From NCBI RefSeq assembly GCF_027595985.1, contig NC_073302.1:407008503-407072502 (forward strand): a stretch of 64,000 bases of DNA. The letters are read 5' to 3'. The DNA is from Sorex araneus (Eukaryota; Chordata; Mammalia; Eulipotyphla; Soricidae). The notes beneath the pieces were generated by a model. The model had not been told where the DNA came from, searched no databases, and saw nothing but the letters and a program-made list of their open reading frames with translations. Below are positions 46,601 through 57,430 of the stretch, in pieces (within the stretch, counting starts at the first letter, position 1; each line of letters opens with the position of its first letter). Position numbers and translations under genes: made by a program.

Positions 46601-47617
46601 CATAAATAAAATAAGAAATAGAAAGGAAACTGATTTTTAGGTTGAAGTCAAGCTTCTAAAACAAGGTTGTTAAATCTCCCACTTAATCACACCTGCACTC
46701 TACAGTTAGGAGAAGACTATCAAATTAGCACGTAGCAGGTAATTAGAGAAAGGAAGCAGATTGCTGATGGTACTTTAAACTGTCCTGTGAACAAATGTTG
46801 AATTAATTGATGACGATTCATAAAAAGAAACAAAGATTCAAGACATGTGTCAGGCTATTTTTAAGTGTTTCAAGGTCAATTTAGGAAAACTGAGTGTTTT
46901 CCTTTAGGATGAGTGTTTTCCTTTAGAAAAACACTTATCCTGAGGAAACAAATGAAAACCAGTAAATGAAAACTCCATGAAAAAAAGAAAAACAAAGATT
47001 AATCTGAATCTAAAGAACTTTCTAGGTTTACTCAAGACTAAAGTCTGTTCTGCAAGGGGGTGAACAACTGTCCTAGAAGCTCACGGACATTGGAAAGTCA
47101 CTCGGATTGACTAGGGTATTCAGCATTAGTATATTTGTGCTAAAGGAAATGAAAACCCTGTGCTTCCACAAGGTGAATGAATTCGATTGTGCTGGTTGTT
47201 ATTATTCTTTTTAAATTTGTGCTACCATTGCTGGGTCCTGGAAAGCTGGCTTTCGTGGATGATATCACCTGGTTCTCTTGACCTTGGCTCCATTCATACC
47301 AGGCCGCTGAATGATTCTGGGAACGGAGGGGAATGTAGAAGAGCCAGCAGACTCTACTCCTGGCGGGCAGCAGTGACTGGCCATTCATCCACTTCTGCAC
47401 AGGGACTGCTTCCCGTCAATGGAGTGCACATCCACACACCTGCCTCCATGGCTCCTTCAGGCCTGGCCTACTACTAGCTACTCACTGCTGCTGGTCGCTC
47501 AGGACCTCCATCCCTCCAACTTCTCTTCATTCCTGGGCATTCCACACAGCTCCTCCCACCAAGAAGCGGCCGTGTCCTTTCTCACAAACCTGACCCAGCT
47601 ATGTAAGTTGGTTTTTA

Positions 47618-47795
47618 TGCTTCTTTTGGACCACACCTAATAGTGGTCAGGGCCTATACCCGTCTCTGGGTTCAGCATTGATCCGATCAGTGCTCAGAGG
47701 GACATATATGATGCCTGGATTCAATCCAGGGTCAGATGCCAACTCACTTGCACACCAAGCAAGTTTCTGCTCTCCTGTACTATCGCTCTAGCCCA
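47618..47795 (-). mobile_element. SINE, form A, old
   Basis: Reverse diverged copy, gcttcttttggaccacacc to gtactatcgctctagccca. Confidence 0.65.
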
Positions 47796-47803
47796 CAATT
47801 TTG

Positions 47804-47960
47804 TTTGTTTGGTTTTGGACCATACCTGGGTAGTGTTCGTTCAGGGTTTACTCCTGGCATTGCTGTGGGGGATGGTATGTGGTGGCAGGGATGGAAGCAT
47901 TGTTGGCTATGGGCAAGGCAAACATATTAACCTCTGTACTCTATCTGTCTCTCTGTCTCT
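47804..47960 (-). mobile_element. SINE, form A, old, 5' end lost in CT repeat
   Basis: Reverse copy directly next to the previous one, from ggttttggaccatacctggg; the head end runs into ctgtctctctgtctctc. Confidence 0.6.
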
Positions 47961-48060
47961 CTCTCTCACTCTCTGGCTCTCCAAGCTACTTTGACCAACA
48001 TAAAGTGGAATAAGTGATACACACCTCATTGCTTCATTGCTTATTTTTATGAACCAATCA

Positions 48061-48303
48061 GGCTGGAGCGATAGCACAGTGGTAGGGCATTTGCCTTGCC
48101 TGCAGATGACCTAAGTTCGATTCCTCCGCCCCTCTCAGAGAGCCCAGCAAGCTACCGAGAGTATCTCACCCGCACGGTAGAGCCTAGCGAGCTACCCATG
48201 GTGTATTCGATATGCCAAAAACAGTAACAACAAATCTCATGATGGAGACCCATTACTGGTGCCCGCTCGAGCAAATCGATGAGCAACGGGATGACAGTGA
48301 CAG
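48061..48303 (+). mobile_element. SINE, form B, full length
   Basis: Forward copy ending gggatgacagtgacag, flanked by a 13-bp TSD, tatg(a/g)a(c/t)... reading tatgaaccaatca at 48048 and tatggatcaatca at 48304. Confidence 0.92.
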
Positions 48304-48911
48304 TATGGATCAATCAATCATACTGTTAAGCAGACTAGGATGAAAGACTCTGTAGAGAGTTCTAGCAGCTCAGCCAAACAGGCCCTTTAAGGCCTGTGGG
48401 GTGACCACCACTGACTGCAACTGCGTTGGTGACCCTGAGAACACCAGCAGAAAAACCACCAGGCAGCCTAGAGGGAAATAATTCCGGGTTGTTTTCTCAA
48501 TCATCACACTTGGGGGTGCCTGTTATGCAATAAGTCACTAACTGAGGCAACGTTACCTACAAGTGTAAGGTATATCTGGTATCCTTCCTGTTTCTTGCAG
48601 GGACCCTGACTGAGTCAAAGTTCCAGGCAGGGGCCTGGCTACAGACTGGAGCTCCTGCTCCACTCTCTCAACTCTGATCCTGCTCGGGACGTTGTGCTCC
48701 TCTCTGTGAACTCTTGGTCATCTCTGCCAATAGATGAATAAATGAGGATAATGTGTTTTGTTATACATCCACTCAAATGTCTGTGTATTTTTCCCTCCCT
48801 ATATCTAAAGGAAGGACATCCTGTTATTTGCAACAAGATGAGTGAAACTGAAAGGCATTATACTAAGTAGCAAAAAAGGGGGGGAAAGAGTCAGAGAGCA
48901 ACAACTAAAAC

Positions 48912-49150
48912 TGTCACTGTCATCCTGTTGCTCTTCGATTTGTTTGAGCGGGCACCAGTAACGTCTCCCATTGAGAGATTTGCTGTTACTGTTTTTGGCA
49001 CATCCAATACGCATGGGTAGCTTGCCAGGCTCTGCCGTGCGGGCGGGACACTCTCGGTAGCTTGCCAGGCTCTCCGAGAGGGGTGGAGGAATAGAACACG
49101 GGTTGGCCGCGTGAAAGGCGAATGCTCTACCGCTGTGCTATCGCTCCAGC
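48912..49150 (-). mobile_element. SINE, form B, perfect TSD
   Basis: Reverse full-length copy. A perfect 13-bp TSD, caacaactaaaac, lies at 48899-48911 and 49151-49163, showing that the element ends in GACAG-type sequence without poly(A). Confidence 0.93.
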
Positions 49151-49993
49151 CAACAACTAAAACAACTAAACAACTCACAAAACACTAACTCACAAAATTC
49201 AGGGCCTTGGAATAGCTCAGCCAAGGAATAGCTCAGCAGGACCAAGGCTGGGGAGGGGGAGGGGGCCCTGGGATCTGGGGGGTGGGAGCTGCTCAGGGTC
49301 ATTGTCACAAAACGGTGACAGAGAACCTGCCTTTTAGTGTGAGGCCTGAGGCCAAAAGTTCGATTCCTGACACTGACCCACAGACTGGAGTGTGGTCTAA
49401 GCAGCCTTGATATTAGGGGCATCTAGCAGCACAACTAACCATGAGTCCCTGGCACACGCACACCACAACTTAGTGTATAAGCCCTGCAACCAAAATGTGC
49501 TCAAACACCACAATTTAAGTATGCAGATTTCCCCTCCCAGCACCACAACAAAAGTGTGTGACCTCTAAGGAGCGTTTCAACTAAAAGTTCATGAGTGTCA
49601 TTTTGACAATGTTAAGTCTTCCTATCCATGAGTAGGGAATGTGTTTCCATTTCCTCGTGTCCTCTTTTATTTCATTGAGTAGTGTTTTGTAGTTTTCCTT
49701 GTAGAGATCCTTTACTTCCTTAGTTAGGCTGATTTCTAGGTACTTGATCTTCTGGGGCACAATTGTGAATGGGATTTTTTTTTATGTCACTTTCCTCTGA
49801 CTCGCTATTTGCGTATAGGAAGGCCATGGATTTTTGAGTATTGATTTTATAGCCTGCAACTTTACTGTACAAATCTATTGTTTCCAGGAGTTTCTTGATA
49901 GAGGTTTTAGGATTCTCTAGGTATAGAATCATGTCATCTGCAAATAGTGACAGCTTGATTTCTTCCTTTCCTATCTGTATACCCTTAATGTCT

Positions 49994-50165
49994 TTTTTTT
50001 TTCTTTTTGGGTCACACCCAGCGATGCTCAGGGGTTACTCCTGACTTTGCACTCAGGAATTACTCCTGGCGGTGCTTGGGGGACCATATGGGATGCCGGG
50101 GATCGAACCCGGGTCGGTCGCGTGCAAGGCAAACGCCCTACCCACTGTGCTATCGCTCCGGCCCC
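49994..50165 (-). mobile_element. SINE, form A, inside the L1
   Basis: Reverse copy in the inverted L1 segment with the TSD acccttaatgtcttttt at 49981 and 50166. It inserted after the L1, so the L1 is older. Confidence 0.93.
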
Positions 50166-50895
50166 ACCCTTAATGTCTTTTTCTTGTCTAATTGCTATTG
50201 CAAGTACTTCCAGTACTATGTTGAACAGAAGTGGAGAGAGTGGGCATCCTTGTCTTGTCCCTGTTCTTAGAGGGAAGGCCTTTAGTGTTTCTCCATTAAG
50301 GATAATGCTTGCCATGGGTTTGTGATAGATGGCTTCGACTATCTTGAGGAAAGTTCCTTCTAAGCCTATTTTGGTGAGAGTTTTCATCATAAATGGGTGT
50401 TGGATCTTGTCAAATGCTTTCTCTGCATCTATTGAAATGATTATATGGTTTACTCCCCAAAGCACTATACAGATTCAATGCAATCCCTATGTGGATACCC
50501 ATGAAATTCTTCAAAGAAATTGATCAAACACTCCTGAAATTCATATGGAACAATAAACGCCCATGAATAGCCAAAGCAATTCTTGGGAAAAAGACAATGG
50601 GAAGCATCACCCTCCCCAACTTCAAACTTTACTACAAAGCAGTAACAATTAAAACAGCATGGTATTGGAACAAAGGCAGAATCGCTGATCGATGGAACAG
50701 GGTGGAATATCCCTACATGCAACCCAAAATATATGATCACCTGATCCTTGATAAGGGGGCAAGAAATGTGAAATGGAACAAGGAAAGCCTCTTCAACAAA
50801 TGGTGCTGGCATAACTGGACAGCCACGTGCAAAAAAATGGGCTTAGACATCGACCTTACACCATGCACAAAAGTCAGATCAAAATGATTAAAGGG

Positions 50896-51070
50896 GGCTG
50901 GAGAGATAGCACAGCGGGTAGGGCGTTTGCCTTGCACGCGGCCAACCCGGGTTCAAATCCCAGCATCCCATATGGTCCTCTGAGCAAGGCCAGGGGTAAT
51001 TCCTGAGTGCAGAGCCAGGAGTAACCCCTGTGCATCGCCAAGTGTGACCCAAAAAGCAAAAAAAAAAAAA
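50896..51070 (+). mobile_element. SINE, form A, inside the L1
   Basis: Forward copy in ORF2 with near-perfect duplication of aaaatg(g)attaaag. It splits the ORF2 frame at the RSKW/IKDL junction. Confidence 0.92.
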
Positions 51071-52236
51071 TGGATTAAAGACCTCAACATCAGACCACAA
51101 TCCATAAGGTACATCGAAGACAAGGTCGGCAAAACCCTTCACGATATTGAAGCTAAAGGTATCTTCAAAGATGACATGGAACTAAGTAAGCAAGTAGAAA
51201 CAGAGATATACAAATGGGACTATATTAAACTAAAAAGCTTCTGCACCACAAAAGACACAGTGACCAGAATTCAAAGGGTATCTACAGAATGGGAAAGGAT
51301 ATTCACCCAGTATCCATCCGATAAAGGATTAATAACAAGGGTATATAAAGTACTGGTTGACCTCTACAAAAAGAAAACACCCAACCCCATCAAGAAATGG
51401 GGCGAAGAAATGAACAGAAACTTTCTCAAGGAAGAAATACAAATGGCTAAAAGGCACATGAAAAAATGCTCTTCATCACTAATCATCAGGGAGATGCAGA
51501 TAAAAACAACTATGAGATACCATCTCACACCACAGAGACTGGCTCACATCCCAAAGAACAAAAACAACCGCTGTTGGCGTGGATGCGGGGAGAAAGGAAC
51601 CCTCCTACACTGCTGGTGGGAATGTCGACTGGTTCAGCCCTTCTGGAAAACAATATGGTCGAGTCTCAAAAAATTAGAAATTGAGCTTCCATTTGACCCA
51701 GCAATACCACTCCTGGGAATATACCCTGGAGAAGCAAAAAATTATAGTCAAAATGACATCTGCACCTGTATGTTTATCGCAGCACAGTTTACAATAGCCA
51801 GAATCTGGAAAAAAAACGAATGCCCGAGAACAGATGACTGGCTAAAAAAACTTTGGTACATCTACACAATGGAATACTATGCAGCGGTTAGAAAGCATGA
51901 AGTCATGAAATTTGCATGTAAGTGGATCAACATGGAAAGTATCATGTTGAGTGAAATGAGTCAGAAGGAAAGAGACAGATACAGAAAGATTGCACTCATA
52001 TGTGGAATATAAAGTAGCAGAGAGGTACGATCTAGCAAAGATGCAACCTCTGGCAGAAAGCCGTCTGGACTTAGTCACTAAAATACTAAAATACAGAAAT
52101 CTAGAACCTCATAGCCGCTACTGTGGCCACATGACCTCATATCTCCTCAATCACAGCAGTGGAAAACAAATTATCAAATGCTTCCTTTCCAGCAGGTCTG
52201 ACTCTGGGGGGGAAACTCCAAACAATAATAGTGAGG

Positions 52237-52265
52237 TTTGTTGTTGTTGTTGTTGTTGTTGTTGT
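52237..52265. repeat. (GTT)n repeat in L1 3' UTR
   Basis: About nine GTT units, probably expanded after insertion of the L1, as other copies lack it. Confidence 0.9.
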
Positions 52266-52649
52266 ATGTAATCAAGGTAAAGAGAAAGTAAAGTGTAACT
52301 TACCAACTACACAGATGGGGTGGGGGACTGGGGGGCAGGGCGGGGTGGGGTGGGAGGTTTACTGTGGTTCTTGGTGGTGGAATACAAGCACTGGTGGAGG
52401 GATGGGTGTTCAAGCATTATGTAACTGAGACTTAAGCCTTAAAGCTTTGTAACTTTCAACATGGTGATTCAATAAAAAAATAAATTAAAAAAAAAAAATA
52501 AAAGTTCATGAGTGTGCATGAACGTGTGCAACTTTTGGGTTTTACAACAGCAATAACAAAGGACTGAGAAGGGGGAGATAATGAACTTGCAGAAACAAAG
52601 GGTTTCTGGCGGCATCCAGGATTGAGTGAGAAGATGGGCAAGATATTGG

Positions 52650-52905
52650 TCAGAAGCCACAAATCATTATGACTAGATTTGGGGGATTTCCTATACAGCA
52701 CAGTGACTAGTGTTAATTACTCTGAATTGCATATGTTAGTTGATCCTGTGTATTGTCACCACAGAAAGAAAAACAAGTGTGAAGTTGTAAAGGTGTTAAT
52801 TAACTGGTAATCATTTCACAAAGTATATGGCTATCAAACATTATGCTGTACACTTAAATCTGATAAAATTCCACTTTTCAATTATTAAAATCAAGTTGGA
52901 GGAAA
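52650..52905 (+). mobile_element. Ancient L1 3' UTR fragment
   Basis: Sequence cacagtgactagtgttaatt, taactggtaatcatttcac and ctgtacacttaaatctgataaa follows the 3' end of old L1M-type elements. Confidence 0.7.
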
Positions 52906-52906
52906 G

Positions 52907-53190
52907 GAGGGAGCCAGGGAGGTACTTTCAAGAGCTGCAGTGCATACTTTGCACCTACAATGCCCTGAGTTAGCTCTTCAGCACCGTATACCCCACCCAC
53001 AACCCAGCACTGCAGGAATCTCATGCCCACATCCCTACTCCAGCACAACTGTATTGGGCCTAAGCAGTTCTGCACCCTTGGGCTATAGCATTGAACCCGC
53101 TGGTTCATTGGGGTAAGTATTGTCAGGACTGACTGCTCTATGGCTTCTGAGCACTATCTGTGAGGACCTCCCTTGTAAAATGTGGTCAAA
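52907..53190 (+). mobile_element. SINE-like remnant, old
   Basis: Diverged forward SINE head (agccagggaggtactttcaagagc, gcatactttgcacctacaatgcc) with a body only loosely like form A. Confidence 0.4.
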
Positions 53191-53202
53191 AAGGACGGCT
53201 AC

Positions 53203-53356
53203 CTGTTATTCTTCTTATTTTGTCTTCTGTATCTTCGGCCAATTTTTCTGCTGCATCTTTTAGCCGTTTCACTTTTTCTATTGTTTCTTTTGTTAGTCCT
53301 GTAGCGCTCGTCTTATGTTGAAGAGCAGCATATTGATTTTTCAGCTCAACATAGCC
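53203..53356 (-). CDS. LAMB4: LAMB4 exon, second from the end
   Basis: The exon encodes 51 residues plus one base, beginning GYVELKNQYAALQHKTSATG, with KDAAEKLAEDTEDKIRRIT at the end. Acceptor tctcaatag, donor ACAG|gtagcc. Confidence 0.94.
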
Positions 53357-53443
53357 CTATTGAGAACAACATTCCCATTGTCACACAGAAGTTATAAGAA
53401 CGCACAGACATGCTGAACACCTGACACTGTTCATGAAAACATT

Positions 53444-53603
53444 TGTTTTTGTTTTTGTGTCACAGGGGTTACTCCTGATTCATGCACTCAGGAATTACTC
53501 CTGGTGGTGCTCAGGGGACCATATGCGATGCTGGGAATCAAACTCGGGTTGGCTGCGTGCAAGGCAAATGCCCTATCCACTATGCTATTGCTCTAGCCCC
53601 TGT
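53444..53603 (-). mobile_element. SINE, form A
   Basis: Reverse copy with a shortened body end (tttttgtgtcacaggggttac). TSD t(c/t)atgaaaacatt at 53431-53443 and 53604-53616. Confidence 0.88.
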
Positions 53604-53706
53604 TTATGAAAACATTAAGAAGAAACCATACCTTAACCAATTTGCTTGAGTAACTGACATTTCCAGCAGAGCTTTTATTTGTTCTATTTTTTAGTTAAAA
53701 AAAAAC

Positions 53707-53882
53707 ATTTTGTCGTGGTCTTTGTTTTGGGACCACACTTGGTGGTGCTCGAAGATCACTGGTGGCTCAGTGCTCAAGGATTGTTTCTCACCGTGTTTGG
53801 GAAGCCATGTCTTTCCAAGGACCAAACCCAGGCCTCTGCTTTTGAAACATGCACTCAGTCTGTTGAGCTATCTATCTGACCG
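53707..53882 (-). mobile_element. SINE-like, older subfamily
   Basis: Reverse copy: ttgttttgggaccacacttgg, ccaaggaccaaacccaggcc, tctgttgagctatctatctgacc. The head differs from forms A and B at many sites. Confidence 0.55.
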
Positions 53883-53909
53883 AAAGATTATCTTTAAAAA
53901 AATTGTTTG

Positions 53910-54107
53910 AGGGGCTGGAGCAGTAGCACAACAGGTAGGGTGTTTGCCTTGCACGCGGCCAACTCGGGTTTGATTCCCAGCATCCCATATGGTCCCCTGA
54001 GCACCATCAGGAATAATTGCTTAGTGCAGAGCCAGAAGTAACCCCTGTGCATAGCCAGGTGTGACCCAAAAAGCAAAAAAACAAAAAACAAACAAAAAAA
54101 AACCTGA
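53910..54107 (+). mobile_element. SINE, form A
   Basis: Forward full-length copy with a long A-rich tail interrupted by C (aaaaaacaaaaaacaaacaaa) and the TSD taaaaa(a)attgtttg. Confidence 0.92.
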
Positions 54108-54320
54108 TAAAAAATTGTTTGGACATAATATGAGATTAATACCCAAGGAAAGTAGAAACAAGGGCCAGGAGGATTGGTTCACGTTTGGAAGCTTGCCTCA
54201 AGTGCTGGGGGAAAGGGAGGTTGGGATAGAGAAGGAACCACTATCACAATGCTTGTTGGAAATGATCACTCTGGATAAGAACTAAAAGTAGGTAAAAGAG
54301 CAAACATGATAATGCCCAAA

Positions 54321-54322
54321 AG

Positions 54323-54397
<75 letters not shown>
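54321..54397. repeat. (GA)n simple repeat
   Basis: Over 30 GA units, directly before an L1 3' end. The same order (GA tract, then catagaggcag) recurs in other copies. Confidence 0.97.
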
Positions 54398-54400
<3 letters not shown>

Positions 54401-54586
54401 AAAGTGCCCACCATAGAGGCAGTCTGGGGGGTCTGGGGTGTTGGAGGGAAACTTGGGACATTGGCGGTGGGAAATGTACACTGATGGAGGGATGGGTGTT
54501 GCAACACTGAATTGCGGAAACCCAACCCTGAACAGCTTTGTAACTGTGTATCTCATGTGATTCAATTTTAAAATAAAGGCAACAAA
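54398..54586 (+). mobile_element. L1 3' UTR fragment
   Basis: Sense L1 tail: gcccaccatagaggcagtc, tggagggatgggtgttgc, gcagctttgtaactgtgtatc-like end and ttcaattttaaaataaagg. Confidence 0.78.
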
Positions 54587-54743
54587 AATTTTTTGGCCAT
54601 ATCCATCTGTGCTCAGGGCTTACTCCTGGCTTTTCACTCAGGGATCACTTCTTATGGGGCTTGGATGACCATATGGGGTGCCAAGGAATCAAACCTGAGT
54701 CAGCTGCAGGTAGGTAAGCATCTACTGTATTATCTCCTGGGCC
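54587..54743 (-). mobile_element. SINE, form A, diverged
   Basis: Reverse copy from ttttttggccatatccatctg to gtattatctcctgggcccc. Confidence 0.75.
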
Positions 54744-54775
54744 CCAAAGATGACATTTTCATTTAATTAAAACCA

Positions 54776-55080
54776 TATGGCCTGAAAGTAGACTAGAGAC
54801 TGAACACAATGGCCACTCAACACCCCTATTGCAAACAACAACACCCAATTGGAGAGAGAGAGAGAACAAAAGGGAATACCCTGCCACAGAGGCAGGGTGG
54901 GGTGGGGGGAGATGGGGTTAGGGGGTGGGAGGGATACTGGGTTTATTGGCGGTGGAGAATGGGCACTGGTGAAGGGATGGGTTCTTGAACATTGTAAGAG
55001 GGAAACATGAGCACGAAAATGTATAAATCTGTAACTATACCCTCACGGTGATTCACTAATTAAAAAATTAATTAATTAAA
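54776..55080 (+). mobile_element. L1 3' end, 5'-truncated
   Basis: Sense copy covering the 3' UTR: tagactagagactgaacac, cctgccacagaggcagggtg, ctcacggtgattcactaatt and A-rich tail. It is the complement of the L1 type at 24.5 kb. A short ...atatggcc duplication flanks it. Confidence 0.82.
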
Positions 55081-55084
55081 AAAA

Positions 55085-55260
55085 TATATGGCCAAACAGA
55101 TACTCCAATGTGTTGAATTCATGCAAAGCATGCTTTGCGTGTGTGAGGCCTCAGTTGTCCTTCTATGTGGTCCCCTAAGCACCACTGAGAAAAAAGACTG
55201 AGCACACTCAGCTGAAAGTACCCCTGAGCAACTCTGTACCAAAACCCTAAAACTTAATTT
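55085..55260 (+). mobile_element. SINE-like remnant, old
   Basis: Diverged forward sequence with gtgtgaggcctcagttgtcc and tggtcccctaagcaccactg, consistent with an old SINE body. Confidence 0.5.
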
Positions 55261-55494
55261 ACATGAAACATAAATCATTCTCTTTAAGGCACTTCTTATG
55301 AGGCATCAATTGTTAATCTTGAACTACATAACAGATGAGAGATACAGAAGACTAAATGGACCCAACCCTGCCCTTGACAAATTTTTGGCTCGGTTGCACA
55401 TGAAAGATGAAGGAGTAGAAGCAGCAAGGATATTTGGTTGTCAAAAGATAAGTGAGACTGAAGAAAGAAGAGAGGTAGGGTGGGAGGGAAGAAG

Positions 55495-55992
55495 GTAGAA
55501 GCGTTAGTCAGAGACAAAAGGACAGATACAGAATGATCTCTCTCTTTATCTCTACTATAAAGAAACATAGTAGGGGAATAAATGCCCAGCAGTAACAGAA
55601 ACGAAGAACCTAAGAAATGCTGAAAGAATCCATCAGTTCAAGAAGTGGAAGAAGCTTTTCACTGGTAGGGGACAGGGGGATAGGCCAGGAAAGGGAACAC
55701 TTGATGACAATGGTGGAGGGAAGTTGTCACTCTGAGGAGGACAGGGTGCTGAAAGGTAAAGTGATATGCATGATACCTGTCAGCAACAGTGTCATAAACC
55801 ACAGCGCCTCAAAGGAAAGAGACGAGGAAGGAAAGAGTATCTGCCACAGAGGCAGGCTGAGGGGAGGGTGGGAAACTGGGGGCACGAATGGAGGGAAGTG
55901 GACACTGGTGATGGCACTGACATTTTGTATGCCTGAAACTCAATCATAAATAACTTTTAACTTTGTCATTCACAGTGATTAACAAAAAGATT
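55495..55992 (+). mobile_element. L1 3' end, older copy
   Basis: Sense copy extending into the last bases of ORF2 (gacaaaaggacagatacagaatg), then the 3' UTR with ctgccacagaggcaggctg and cattcacagtgattaac at the end. Confidence 0.75.
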
Positions 55993-56792
55993 TAAAAAAC
56001 CTCTGAATTAGAATGGAAACCTCCCAAATCAACTTTTGTGGCTGAAAACTTAGAAGGGTTTAGTAGATAAATCAAGATTGGAGCCAGGAATGGAATATGG
56101 AAGTAAAAAGGGACAGGGAAGTGGGGGTAGGGGTAGGAGAGAGGGGAGGGGGTAAGAAGCCCCTTTCTTAAGTTCTGGTCCATAGAAAGTGTTCTCAGCT
56201 CCCGGGCATAGGAAAGTGGACCCAGCTTATTAGGAATAAAAGCAGGAGAATAGAACAAATTTGTCTTTGTTCAAACTACTCTACTAATGCCACCAACCGA
56301 ATACTTGTTGCTAAGAAAATGAACTGATGGGTTCTTTCAGCAACCTGAATTATTAGGCCATTTACCGAAACTGCTCAATTAACTCACTCTGATTTTTGTA
56401 ACTTGATCTTTACTCTTTGGTAGGTGACTTTCATGTCTTGCCTTTCTATGTTTTATGATTTTGTTGGAGAAAAGAACAAATATATACAAATAAAGACCAA
56501 AGACATAAATTGTGAAAATATGAAAGTTCAGGGAAAATTTAACCAAGACTACTTGAGATTTTGAGGATGGGCTAATGGACATTGAACACTCCAACATGTA
56601 CTGGCCTGAGGATGTCCGTCTCCTTGGAGACAGCCCTTTCCTGCCCAAGAGCCTTCATGCCCATCAGGATCCCTCAAGCAAACATCACTGAGCAGGAAGC
56701 AGCAGTAAAGGGAGTTTGATGAATACAAGAATCTGGAATCCAAGGGTTTCCTCCAAAAAATCCCTATTGAAATGGTAGGTAAGACTCATAAC

Positions 56793-56966
56793 CTCCTCAA
56801 GGCCCCCGGCCTGACGCTGTGCTGATTCTGCCTGAGCTTTTGCCAGGAGGGTTTGCTCTTGGTTCCTTTGCAACTTGGTCTGTAGCTGGGAAAGCCCATC
56901 CTTCAGGTCTGACTGTCGCTCTTCGAGGTCCAACTCCCTCTGAGTCTCTTTTGTTTGATTTTCAGC
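56793..56966 (-). CDS. LAMB4: LAMB4 exon, third from the end
   Basis: The exon encodes 58 residues, from AENQTKETQRELDLEERQSD to AESAQRQAGGLEE, in phase 0 at both ends. The highly charged sequence is typical coiled coil. Acceptor atcaacag is good. The donor is GAG|gttatg, which departs from consensus at +3, +5 and +6; no better site lies nearby, and this position gives the exact alignment with the next exon. Confidence 0.92.
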
Positions 56967-57149
56967 CTGTTGATTTAAACACCAGAAAGGGGAGCTCTTA
57001 TGATGTAACATGAAACAAGAAAATAAATGACATCATTATCTCTCAGAAAAATAAACTAAGTGTAAAGGGAACAAGTATCATTCCTTCGCTTTTCCTATCC
57101 TGTTTCCCAAAAATGTACCCAGGGCACACCATTTGGTTTAAGAAAGACA

Positions 57150-57430
57150 CACTGCCAGCCACCAAAGTTCCCAGTGACCCATTCTCTACCCTCACTCCTC
57201 TCTCTGTCCCAGAGGTAACCGCCGTAAGAGTTGTTATTCTCTGAAATTCTGTATGCCTTTAAATTACATGCAGTATTTCTAACACTGTATGGCTATGTTT
57301 GTCTTTTACATGTTGTGCAAATAGTCATACTGTATATTTCTGCAACTGGAATTTTAAATTCAAAATTTAAAGTTTATATAGATCATCTAGGTTAATTTGC
57401 CTAGTGCTTGTTAATTTATTTTTTATTAAT
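57150..57430 (-). mobile_element. Possible ancient L1 3' fragment
   Basis: The phrase order ctctctgtcccagaggtaacc, tagtcatactgtatatttctgc resembles antisense old L1 tails. Strongly diverged. Confidence 0.4.

Larger units (their letters stand above)
49599..52499 (+). mobile_element. L1 with inverted 5' segment and 16-bp TSD
   Basis: A lineage-specific LINE-1 copy, 5'-truncated. The part 50459-52499 is sense: ORF2 C-terminal region (open from 51044 to 52012 with the Cys-His block around RCWRGCGEKGTLLHCWWEC), ORF2 stop, 3' UTR with a GTT repeat (52237-52265), AATAAA and poly(A). The part 49599-50458 is inverted and carries reverse transcriptase sequence, including the FADD catalytic motif. Joined in L1 order, the two parts are nearly contiguous. 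The whole is bounded by a perfect 16-bp TSD, aaaagttcatgagtgt, at 49583-49598 and 52500-52515. Two SINEs interrupt it. Not able to move: it has no ORF1 or endonuclease and a split reverse transcriptase. Confidence 0.93.
45348..53202 (-). other. LAMB4: LAMB4 last intron, 7.9 kb
   Basis: Largest LAMB4 intron here, mostly repeats: two tandem simple repeats, many SINEs and the 2.9-kb L1. Blocks 45662-46200, 46601-47617, 48317-48898 and 52516-52650 show no recognised element. Repeat-like traces are faint near 49225-49440. Confidence 0.8.
53357..56792 (-). other. LAMB4: LAMB4 intron, 3.4 kb
   Basis: Between the third- and second-last exons. It is almost fully made of SINEs, two L1 3' ends and a GA repeat. 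Block 56000-56790 is single-copy. Confidence 0.8.

Noticed and set aside
51044..52012. 322-codon open frame as a host gene
   Set aside because: It is the C-terminal part of L1 ORF2; its first codons derive from the tail of the SINE inserted at 50896.
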